A stretch of 64,000 nt of DNA. Source: Aphrocallistes beatrix. Its lineage: Eukaryota; Porifera; Hexactinellida; Sceptrulophora; Aphrocallistidae. Position numbers and translations under genes: made by a program. Positions 55,080 to 64,000 of this stretch are shown one piece after another. Under the pieces are notes generated by a model, which saw only the letters and a list, made by a program, of their open reading frames with translations, was not told the origin of the DNA and did not search any database. Location of the stretch: NCBI GenBank assembly GCA_963281255.1, contig OY725490.1, forward strand, positions 4,526,001 to 4,590,000, in the 5' to 3' direction. The number at the start of each line of letters is the position of its first letter. The first letter of the stretch is position 1.

Positions 55080-56140
55080 ATGGAACATTCTAGAGAAAGT
55101 ATGCGCAGTAACATTTGGTTTTTATTAGACCGCGGATATTCGCGTAGAGAGATCCTAGAAGAGATGCAGATCGTGTATGGGGATGAATACCCGAGCAGAA
55201 GCACTGTATACAGATGGGTTGAAAGGTTTGAGGATGGGTGGGATACCTTCGAAGATTCTGTCCGAACAGGACGTCCGAAAAGCTCCAGGCTCAAAGGTAA
55301 TATCGAACTAATTGAAATGATAATGGATGTAGTAGTAGATAGGTGTGTTACTATCAGGGAGTTAGAAGAGAGGGTGGGCATTCCAAAAACAACGATTCAT
55401 AGAATTATTCGAGAAGATTTGGAGATGAGTCGAGTTGTTTTGCGATGGGTGCCAAAACTCCTATCTGAAGAAAACAAACGAGAAAGGGTGAAATATAGTC
55501 GCGAACTCCTTGCAGTCTGGAGGGGTGAGTTAACCTTCCTCGATCGCATTTTGACAGGGGATGAAACGTGGTTTCATTATCACGAACCGGAGGCTAAATT
55601 TCAAAGCAGTCAGTGGAAACGGAAGCATGAGCCAGTCCCTATGAAATCGAAGAGTGCACCGTCCGCCGGTTAGCGGATGGCTACAGTATTCTGAGATATG
55701 CAGGGGTTATTTTCCATTGACTGGCTCCCTGAGAAGACCACTATAAACAGTGATTATTATATCCAAGAACTTGAAGATTTGAGAGAGGCAATCAAGAGAA
55801 AGAGACGGGGGAAACTTAGCCGTGGAGTGTTACTCCAACATGATAATGCGAGACCCCATGTCAGCAAGCAAACGAAGGAGGTCATTCATCGCTTAGGGTT
55901 TGAATGTGTTCCCCACCCACCCTATAGTCCAGACCTAGCCCCGAGCGACTACTGATTGTTTGGGGAGATGAAGAGATCGCTTCCCCAGAAGAGATTTAGT
56001 GCATTTAAAGACCTGGAGCGTGAGATAAACAGTGGGTAAAAGGGACCCCTCCCGATTTCTATGCCACGGGTATAGGTGAGCAACCGGAAAGATGGGAACG
56101 TTGCAGAAAGTTGAAGGGGGAATATATTGAGTATATTGAC
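55080..56140 (+). pseudogene. Mariner transposase, nearly full length, inactivated
   Basis: Residues 1-65 carry a HTH (SNIWFLLDRGYSRREILEEM, STVYRWVERFEDG). VRTGRPKSS forms the linker, and TTIHRIIREDLEMSRV the second HTH. The catalytic core starts LDRILTGDETWFHYHEPE (first Asp). The frame breaks near 55660. The second Asp block reads ATVF-stop-DMQG, and the third LLQHDNARPHVSKQ with PHPPYSPDLAPSDY, then a stop followed by LFGEMKR. Both stops (TGA at 55691-55693 and near 55952) sit where mariner transposases have tryptophan (FWD, DYW), so each is a TGG to TGA change. Otherwise the protein is well preserved, implying fairly recent death. Terminal inverted repeats were not located. Confidence 0.9.
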
Positions 56141-56246
56141 TAATTATTTAATTGATAGTAATATATATACTAGTTTTATAATAATTCGTATATACGTATA
56201 TATATACTTGTATACACATATATGCACATTAATTGAGTAAGGATAT

Positions 56247-56660
56247 TAGTATCGAATTGATTGAAGAAACTGTCAAGCACAGAAAGCTGGCTTTTTGCAT
56301 GTGGGAGTCTTTTGGCTATGGATCCACTAAGTTCTGACCTCAGACGAAAATGCCTACTCATCATGGAATGATTACGTCATTGTCACCTTTTTTATAATAA
56401 TAAATTTCAGTTTTTCGACTATTAATATGTCGCACATATGATGCAACTAGTACTTGTATCATTAAAAAATGATGAATCATCACTGTTATGACGTCATTTC
56501 GCATCAGATTTTGTGATTTTCGAGTGATATTGGTTATAACTGTAAAGCAGGCATATTTAGACATGTTACCTCCCCTACAATTAATCAATCGACTCCAGGC
56601 GCCGCTGCCAGCACTTAGTGTCCGCCAGCCTTGCAGCGCAATCAAACGATGCGAGCCCGT
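56247..56660 (+). repeat. Family A repeat, copy A16 (diverged)
   Basis: ATCGAATTGATTGAAGAAAC, GCATGTGGGAGTCTTTTGGC, GATGAATCATCACTGTTATG, then a degraded GC-rich end (CCAGCCTTGCAGCGCAATCA). Confidence 0.7.
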
Positions 56661-56699
56661 TTTGAACAAAATGGCCACTTACTACTTTTCACATAAACT

Positions 56700-57130
56700 T
56701 TAGATAAAAAGTCCATCTGATAACAGTTTGAGTTCATCACATTGTTCCCTGAAATCCGCAAACTTTCAAATTCATTTCTTAGAATTCCAAAGAGTGCAGA
56801 ATGCCTTTCATACTTTACTGTCGTTCTATCATTGTTTAATAGAGTTGTGAAATGCACAACTTTGTTAATCAACTGTTTCTGAATCAATTCCATTTTCTGA
56901 ATGAACGCTTGTGATGTTCATATAATTTGTTGACATATTGTTCCTTTCCTAGTAGTTTCACATTAAGTTCTGCAAGATACTTGGTAATATCAATTAGAAA
57001 TGCTTGTACTAAGTTATTCAACTATTGATCATATTCCATAAAGCTTACATCTTTTTCATTGCTCTTCATGGAGGATTTGATTTCTTTAAGTAATGAGCAT
57101 AATCTTGCTTGACTGGATGCTCTGCTGAAC
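56700..57130 (-). pseudogene. hAT transposase remnant (GTF2IRD2/SCAND3-like)
   Basis: On the minus strand from about 57120: SRLCSLLKEIKSSMKSNEKD, VSFMEYDQ-stop, LNNLVQAFLIDITKYLAELN, VKLLGKEQYVNKLYEHHKRS, then (shifted) MELIQKQLINKVVHFTTLLN to about 56700. The core 'FLIDITKYLAELNVKLLGK' is very close to the 'FLVDIT.HLNELN..LQGK' segment of hAT transposases related to GTF2IRD2/ZBED-type proteins, just before the dimerisation domain. Only this middle segment is recognisable, with a stop and a shift. Confidence 0.6.
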
Positions 57131-57211
57131 TAGCGAACAAGGCTGAAATAAATTACATCGTCGTTGTCTGTGATTGAGTCCCTTATATATAATGAAATTG
57201 ACTATAGAAAC

Positions 57212-57355
57212 AACTTTTTCCATGACATGCTTTCCCATCTTTGCCACAAACTATGCCACAAAGTTTGTCCAGACTTCAATATTCAACTTTTTCCATGACA
57301 TGCTTTCCCATCTTTGCCGCAAACTATGCCACAAAGTTTGTCCAGACTTCTTTAT
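57212..57355. repeat. Direct tandem duplication, two units of 72 bp
   Basis: CAACTTTTTCCATGACATGC begins at 57212 and again at 57284. The two 72-bp units differ at very few positions (for example TTGCCACAAA against TTGCCGCAAA). Confidence 0.85.
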
Positions 57356-58675
57356 GATTATCTGGTTATCAAGAAGGTATCAACCCGTTAGATGCCTCAT
57401 ATACTTAGATGAGCAAAAAGAGACAAAAACGGAATTGTGCAAAAATGTTACACATGCCCTGAGAAATGAAAAATAAATGACCCTTCTGTCAAAAAGTAGT
57501 CAAATTGATACCATCACTTTACTGGAATAGAAAACAGTCACGGCGCGTTGGTATATCGATGTATGCTGTCCCTAGTTTTGCAGAAGTGGATGACTTTTTT
57601 ATCTAAGATCGAAGACATCGAATCTCTTCTAGCATAATGGTATTACAATTCCGCATAACCCTCATCTAAAATCTTTCTCATCCGCCATATTCACCAGATC
57701 TTGAGCCTTGCTCCTTTTCTTTTTCCAGAAGTAAAAAACTAATCCGAGGAGTGACTTAAAGTAGTCCAGAGGAAGCGAAGTCGACCTATAATTTGTCAAT
57801 TTTAGATATTCTAAAATAAATTGAAATAGGGAGAATAGTAACATTATTTCAGAGCATGCCAAAACGATGTGAGGTAGTCATCAAAGCTAGGGGAAGGGCT
57901 ACAAAATACTGAATAAAAATAAACATTCTTTAGATATAAATTCTGAAATAATTTACTCATTTCAATAGAAATAAAATAAATATTGGAAAATACTAGGGTG
58001 GATAATTCTTTATGGCCGCCTATACATTAATAGAGTTTTAATAGTAAGGATTTCTGCCCTCCAGGCATCTTTTTTATTTACTTTGTGGACGTCGTGAGAA
58101 CTTTTAAAGCTATATCTTATGGTTTGTGCAATACTTTTTGGGCATGCTAGTTCGAATGAAACGCTGCACTCTGAGGAACGAATCAAATGTACCTTGTGAT
58201 GCAATACCTCTTGCGATCATTGCTGAAATTTATCAGGAACCATCCAGAAAGTCCCTATTTGTCCTCCATAATTCCATTTCAATATGGAGAGACCACCAAA
58301 CACAATCACCTGCTTGTCTCTTCCACTTGTTTTATTTCAGTTCTGCTGAATATATTTCACAAGGGAAACCAGATCTTCATCTATTGCTATCGCTGTAATT
58401 TGCTCAAGGTGAGATTGCAGCAATCCATCCCAGCTTGATGATCGCTGCAACATTTTCGTAAAATACTGCGAGACCTTGTTAACTGCTTTGGTTCATGTAA
58501 TCTGGTAGATTTTGTGCTGCATCATGGGGAGTTGACCAGGTTATTTATTATCCTTGCGACTGTTTTACCATCAATTAGTTCAATTATACTGTCTTCCCAA
58601 TACTGCATTTTTTTCTTTGTTTATTCGAGATGTCATCAATTGCATTAATTGTAATCTCTCTGCTTATAATGGCTA
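57356..58675. other. No clear gene; possible further transposase traces
   Basis: A lone CATTAATAGAGTTTTAATAG with TAAGGAT (family A outer end) lies at 58025-58050. On the minus strand near 58120-58200 the reading SSECSVSFELACP recalls hAT transposase sequence upstream of the 56.7-57.1 kb segment, but this is weak. Otherwise only chance frames. Confidence 0.35.
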
Positions 58676-59188
58676 CAGTCTGTCACGTAATTATTTACAA
58701 TTTTCAAACTTTTCTACTTTTGATGAATTGAATTTTTCCATGGTTCTAATTGAAAGGAAAACAAAGCATACAAATAAATGCATCTAACAAAATAGTGACT
58801 AATAATCAATCTTTTTCCGCCGTTTCTCAACTTAACTCGCACATTATATACTGACTTCAAAGAAACAAACCTTTCTAACTGTGTGTTTCCGGAATAAAAT
58901 GTATCTAGCAACTTCTCTTTTACTCTGCTGCATTCAGAAGCTATTATTCGATCTAGAATGGTTAGTCTAACTTTCAACTGAAAAATACCGAAAAAATAAT
59001 GTAAGCTTATAAATTGGACTTGTAAACAAAATTAAAGATGGTTTTTCTATTATCAATGAAAAAGTCTTTATTTGAGAGTCGAATGGAACATAAAAACGAT
59101 TAGAATAACCATTTATTATTAGTTGTTAGTTTATTGTGTTTCTAGATAAAATAAGGATATTTTGTAAATAATTACGTGACAGACTGTA
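58674..59188. mobile_element. Tc1/mariner-type MITE, 511 bp, TA target duplication
   Basis: The element runs 58676-59186. Ends CAGTCTGTCACGTAATTATT and AATAATTACGTGACAGACTG are inverted repeats over at least 20 bp, next to TA. The interior has an 87-codon minus-strand frame with no motif. Confidence 0.85.
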
Positions 59189-61329
59189 TTATCTCCTCTC
59201 TGAGAACAACGACTACACAATGACATAGCTATTGGCATACTTCCCTTGAGAATTAGCCAATTTTAACGTTAAATCGTTTACCAGGTTCCTATGCATAATG
59301 TTTCTGGTAATTTGAAAACATTGATCCCTGTTCCAAGGAAAGAACCTTTGACTGTTGTATTAGTAGGATTGTGATCGTGAAGGATTTCGATGAAGTTATC
59401 TATAGTACTAGCAGTGACAAGTTAATGACACGTTGTAGATGTGCAAACATTTTTTATCTTCAGCTTATTGTGACAGACAGCCACTTCGAGTTGACTCTCC
59501 ACTTATAGACAGGATCACAACTTACCATGAAACCAAGATCGTGCAGCTGTGTTACCAACTTCTTGGATCTGGTCTGAGTGTGGATCACAGTATTATAGAG
59601 TACTCCAAGGGTACGCTCCTAATCTCAAACCCCTAAATTTTAATATGCCTAAATCGATAAATAACATTATAATATAGGGTAAATTGGGTATTGTTCTGGA
59701 TTTTCACGCTTCTAAACACTTTGAGGCTTAAAATACGCCTAAAGGAGCATCTAGCGCTCCTAGATAATCCTTGGTGTGGATATTAAGCCCTATGTTACAA
59801 CAGTAATGTTGGTTCCAAAACATGCTTAGACTGGACAGCAGTTGCTCCTCGCTTCTTGCAGTAAAGAAGATAATTTAACATGTTGAAAATATTTTGTAAA
59901 CCGGATAAATCTTGCCGCTTTAGGTTAAGCACCATTCAGTAACATGGACACGTGAACCTTTAGACTGGATGGTCATGACTTCTCTTGGCATGCGATAGGA
60001 AATGTTCCACCGAATGTAAATTTTCTGATTTAAGATATCGCTTCGTGCACTCTTAGCAACATTTTAAATGGCAGGAATATCGCTTACACAATCGTATTCC
60101 ATAGCTTGTTTTTCAATATTTATTTCATGCTCTGTAAGATAATGGCACATTCCTGCCATTGCTCTATTTCTGAGGTTCTGAAAAATAGTAGAAAACTTTA
60201 TCCTTGAAGTGAATATTGTTTACTTGTTTCTCAATCCCAAACTCCTAGTGTTTCTTTTATATAGGTGACACAGGTTAGTATACTTTAGCATACACAGGTT
60301 AGCGAACCTTTGATTTTTTTATCAAGTACTTGTCGCCCCCGCTCCCAATGGGGGCTTTTGAAGCACCAAAATCTTCATCGAGGAATATCTTGAAAATGGA
60401 TTTTTAAACAAAACTCTCAATCGATCTTTAGTGGCGGTGCAAAACAGCGAGTTTTTATGCTCTTTTGAAGTTCTTGCTAAGATCTGGAACAGAATGTTCT
60501 CAGTTTTTCCTTCAGAAGCTCCAATCGAAATGAGGAGCCATTTTTTCCTAAACGAGAAATTTTCAAAATTTATCTATTTACCGATTGTAAATCTTAGCAC
60601 TATTGACTAGTCCCAATTAAAAGCATGTAGTAACAACTTAATATGTTTTCATTGATATTGTAGGTATTGAATTCGAAACTGATTATACCAGATAATTATC
60701 TCGTTTTATATATTAATGCATAGTAACTGTTGATCTTTTCTGAGTCTGGAGTACAAACTGATTCTCCCAATTTTTCTACACCATTTTTCAGGCTAAATTT
60801 TAAGCTACAATATATCTGATTTCAAATTTCTATTCTTGGTTGTTTTATTTGATTCACTTTTTTAACCAATTCAACCCTATATCACATTTAATATAGTGAT
60901 ATAGAACATTTACAATATATATTTTAAAATTAAAATTGAAATTCTTGATACTATGGGCACTAAGAACGTTTGTCGTTCGGAAAGATATAGATAGTAAGTA
61001 TCAAATATTTTATTTTATTTTCTCAAAATGCACCCTAAATATTTGTATGGATACACAACACCCAATTTTCGAATGCCTCGTAACACCCAATGTTGGTGGA
61101 GACTTTCAAGAACCCCTAAGAGGGCAGAGTCCAACTCTTCACCACACGAAAATTATCTTCCTTTAATACTTCGTTAAGTTTGGGGAATAACCAGAAATCA
61201 AATGGCGCTAATTCCGATGTATTTGTCAGATTAGACACACCTCACTGCAGGTGAGATTTTGCTAAAGAAAAATACCCCATCTCCAATTAAATTAAATTTT
61301 AGAGAACTATCTCAGTAGGTTTGGAAATC
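59189..61329. other. Long stretch with no recognisable gene
   Basis: Only short frames (longest 76 codons, 60936-61166) without motifs. No inverted or tandem repeats were seen by eye. It may be intergenic or diverged repeat sequence. Confidence 0.4.
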
Positions 61330-62457
61330 ACTACAGCCAAAATTTTCCCGGAGCACGAGAATGGATTGCTTTGTAAGTAATAAGGAGAATTTTGAAGAGG
61401 GTGCGCTGTATATCACGCACCCAGTGGAGGTTCATAATAAGAGGAGATGACGAGAGGAACGGGAGACATTGTAGATAAGTCTGGTTGCACTGTTCTGGAC
61501 TCGCTGGAGTCGAGCTAAGATTTATGAGGGGCAACCATACAAGACACTGTTACAGTAATCAAGACGAGATGTGATAAGAGCATTAATGCTAGTTTCACAG
61601 ACTCCCCTAGAGAGTTACTTTCTAATAGGCCGGATGTTATAGATGTAGTAGAAGCAGGAGGAGGCAACTTTGTAGACATTAAGAGGGTGTTGTCGAGTCA
61701 AGATCCAAGATTCGTACTACTTTGGAAGAGGATATTCTCAACTCACCAACAGAGATGCTATCAGTTTGAACCTTAGATAGTTGTTGACGAGTCCCTATTA
61801 TAAGGAACTCCGTCTTGGTGTCATTGATAAGCAACTTGTTGATGAGGAGCCAGGAACGGATCGCAGTGATGCAAGATTGGATGGCTGAGAAAGCAGATTC
61901 TTCAGAAGAGATGGAACCGGGTTTAAAAGAAAGATATACCTGAGTATCGTCGGCATAGCAGTGCATGTCGGGGAGGTGGGACCTAATAAGGTCGAAAGGA
62001 GGATTTGTATAGAGTTTAAAGAGCAGCGGACCAAGACAGGAACCCTGAAGAATTCCGTGTTCAACCGGGATATTGGAGGAATCAGAACCCTTTATCGAGA
62101 CGAATTGAGTCCTACCAGAGAGGTAATATTCAAACCAAGATAAAGAAGAGCCACAAATGCCAAAATGAGACTAGAGACGGTTGAGTAAGATGGGTATAGT
62201 CGACAGTGTCGAAAGCTTAGCTAAGATCAAGTAAACCAGAAGGGATACGTGTTGGCGATTCATGCTGAGGAGGATGTCGTTTGTCACCTTCAGAATCGCA
62301 GTCTCCGTGCTGTGATGCTTACGATAGGAAGACTGCGTCCCGGGATGAAATGATGTAATGTAAGCTGATTCACGACCTGGATGGAAGCTGCCCTCTCAGT
62401 TATCTTAGAAATGAAAGAAAGATTGCGTGGGCGATAGTTGGAGATGGGATCGAGATT
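61330..62457 (-). pseudogene. CR1/L2-type LINE: reverse transcriptase, 3' part
   Basis: Read on the minus strand from 62457: DPISNYRP, LSFISKITERAASIQVVNQL, then VTNDILLSMNRQHVSLLV, SLSWFEYYLSGRTQFVSIKG, EHGILQGSCLGPLLFKLYTN, MHCYADDTQVYLSFKPG (the YADD catalytic motif at about 61950), SWLLINKLLINDTKTEFLII, and finally NLHWVRDIQRTLFKILLITY, KAIHSRAPGKF. These are the ordered motifs of CR1/L2-clade reverse transcriptases and their C-terminal domain. Several shifts and stops are present, so it is dead. No 3' tail repeat is clear past 61330. Confidence 0.9.
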
Positions 62458-63140
62458 TGGTGTACTCTATCTTCTATCTATGATTAGCATGCTCCTTCGC
62501 AAACCAAAACCATCGTCACCCGTCCCCTTGTCCCTTGGTTCACCAGTAGCATCAAGCAAGTCAAGCGAGCGAGAATTAAAACTGAACGGAAGTGGCGCCA
62601 GTTTAATGACCCTGACCATTTGGCTGATTTCAATAATCAGAGGAATCTTGTAACTGACCTGATTAATAGGGAATGTCGCAGTTTCTTTTCTGATTGGATA
62701 GTCTGTCCTGTCTTGACCAGCGTTCACTCTCCATAAGGATAACTCACTTCTCGGTTTACGCAAACAACAGGTTCTACCACCTCATGCTGATAAGACTGCT
62801 CTTTCTCAGGAATTCGACAACTTCTTTGTTCTTAAGGTCGACAACATCCGTTCCACAATCGATACAAATGCATCGTCGTCTCCCATTACCCCCTAATTTA
62901 ATTCAAACATCGAATCCCTACATTATTTCCACCAATTCAAAAATTATCTGAAAAAAGAAATTACGTCCCTTGTTTCCTCCGCTCCTAATAAATCTTGCAT
63001 CCTCGATCCTATCCCAACATCCCTGGTCAAATCATCTCTACCTATCCTTGCACTCATCCTTACGAAAATCGTAAATGGTTCCCTCTCCACTGGTCATTTT
63101 CCTTCTCCATGGAACCGCCATATCTTACCCAACTTAAAAG
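62458..63140 (+). pseudogene. CR1/L2-type LINE: upstream part, inverted against the 3' part
   Basis: Read on the plus strand: CTLSSIYD, HAPSQTKTIVTRPLVPWFTS, SIKQVKRARIKTERKWRQFN, LADFNNQRNLVTDLINRECR, then LPPHADKTALSQEFDNFFVL, LKKEITSLVSSAPNKSCILD, PIPTSLVKSSLPILALILTK and STGHFPSPWNRHILPNLKK. These are the linker between endonuclease and reverse transcriptase and the first RT block, directly upstream in protein order of the minus-strand piece. Protein order and junction position make the two halves parts of one insertion. The endonuclease is missing. Confidence 0.85.
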
Positions 63141-63495
63141 ATACTATATGATGCTATAAGTTCCTCAAATTGCTCAGGTGGGTTAGCACAGAAATCAGAG
63201 GGAGCGAAATAAGCCGAAATAAGTATATTCAAAGTATATTACCATGCCTGATTCTGCTGACAAGGTTATGATTAAGTCATAGTTTATGAGCTCGCGAACC
63301 TCCCAGGCATTTTTTGACTTGTAGATGAAACGCATATTCGTATTCAAAAGCCTTCTGAAAATGAGGCGGATTATGTAAACCGACATTTCAATCACTCCAT
63401 AAATGTTCAAGCTATATATCTACCTGATTGTAGATTTCTGATCTATATTGGCAAAATTCCCCGGTTCAGTTCATGACTCACGTATTTGGAAGCTC
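63141..63495. other. No recognised feature
   Basis: AT-rich, with a 71-codon minus-strand frame lacking motifs. Confidence 0.35.
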
Positions 63496-63976
63496 TCTCA
63501 GCATACCTACAAACCCTTGAGAATTTTCCTGGATTTCAATAGTAAATCCCTGGATGTTATCATATTTTTTTAATTTTAATGACTAAATTAGCATGAATCA
63601 ATAGACTGATTAAATTTCGAATTTCTCGATCCAGGGATTTTCCTGGATTTTAAATAAAGGCCGAATATACTCAATTAAAAATTTCGAAAAGGACAAGTAA
63701 ACAATTTATAGAAAGGTATATCGTATACAATGTTATCTTACGCGTTCGAAATTCGTGAGTCCAGGAAATTTTCCAGGATCCCTGAAGACTTGCTAAATAA
63801 TGAGGAACATAAAATTCCAATAAATTCCATAAACTTTATCCCATTAATTGAAATTGTTATAGGCTAGTTGAAAGCTCAAAATCCCTGGATTTTTCATTAA
63901 ATCCCTGGATCCCTGGATCATAAGTCATTTCCTTGATAATCCAGGGATCCCTGGAGGGTTGTTAAGTATGTCTCAG
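63496..63976. mobile_element. hAT-like MITE with CCCTGGAT subterminal repeats
   Basis: The element runs about 63502-63970. Ends CATACCTACAAACCCT and AGGGTTGTTAAGTATG are inverted repeats with few mismatches. The hexamer tctcag flanks both sides. ATCCCTGGAT-type units are repeated on the left (TCCTGGATTT, AATCCCTGGA) and more densely on the right (63880-63955). The duplication is shorter than the usual 8 bp, so the class is less certain. Confidence 0.6.
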
Positions 63977-64000
63977 GTTGGAACATATGCAGAGAATAAC

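Noticed and set aside
55080..56140. Reading TGA as tryptophan (altered genetic code) to rescue the mariner transposase.
   Set aside because: The FERM gene and the other genes use TGA as a stop or do not test it, and the same transposase also has a frameshift. Simple decay explains it.
61961..62653. Plus-strand frames at 61961-62143 and 62438-62653.
   Set aside because: The first is antisense to the LINE reverse transcriptase; the second is the wrong frame of the inverted upstream LINE part.

Overview
The window is 64 kb of AT-rich eukaryotic DNA that is almost wholly a nested graveyard of transposable elements, with one likely host gene. The repertoire (Tc1/mariner, pogo-like, hAT and TTAA-target DNA elements, a Helitron with an animal-type Rep/helicase N-terminus, Ty3/gypsy retrotransposons, a CR1/L2-type LINE) plus a FERM-domain gene points to an invertebrate animal. 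Several broken protein fragments resemble repeats I associate with arthropod genomes, but I cannot name the species. I found no rRNA, convincing tRNA, CRISPR array or bacterial-type operon.

Layout. 0-9 kb: two decayed transposon protein fragments, a 551-bp hAT-type MITE, an inverted pair of a high-copy repeat (called family A here), and a decayed Helitron broken by two more hAT-type MITEs. 9.8-11.4 kb: one arm of a giant palindromic element (family C), ending in a 200-N gap. 11.6-12.9 kb: a minus-strand gypsy element (RT, protease, Gag zinc knuckles). 14-33 kb: a mosaic of TTAA-flanked elements (families D and E), family A, pogo-like MITEs and hAT-type MITEs. 33.9-34.9 kb: a second minus-strand gypsy. 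35-45 kb: more family A, a near-perfect 1.1-kb palindrome (family B), a composite family B copy holding a possible transposase remnant, a three-level nest, and a decayed mariner. 46.2-47.3 kb: a two-exon FERM-domain gene, the only long intact coding sequence. 48-54 kb: the second family C copy with two clean nested insertions, then family A with a Tc1 relic. 55-56.1 kb: a mariner transposase with two Trp codons turned to stops. 56.7-59 kb: a hAT transposase relic and another MITE. 61.3-63.1 kb: a CR1/L2-like LINE whose 5' part is inverted against its 3' part. 63.5-64 kb: one more hAT-like MITE.

The most informative observations are structural. Many insertions show exact target-site duplications (8 bp for hAT, TA for Tc1/mariner/pogo, TTAA for D/E). 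Several have an 'empty site' copy elsewhere in the same window, so the order of insertion can be read. Two hAT MITEs of 551 bp look identical, implying recent movement. Most DNA elements are foldbacks with long arms. Coordinates of repeat boundaries were read by eye; those given with a duplication are usually exact, the others are good to about 10-30 bases.
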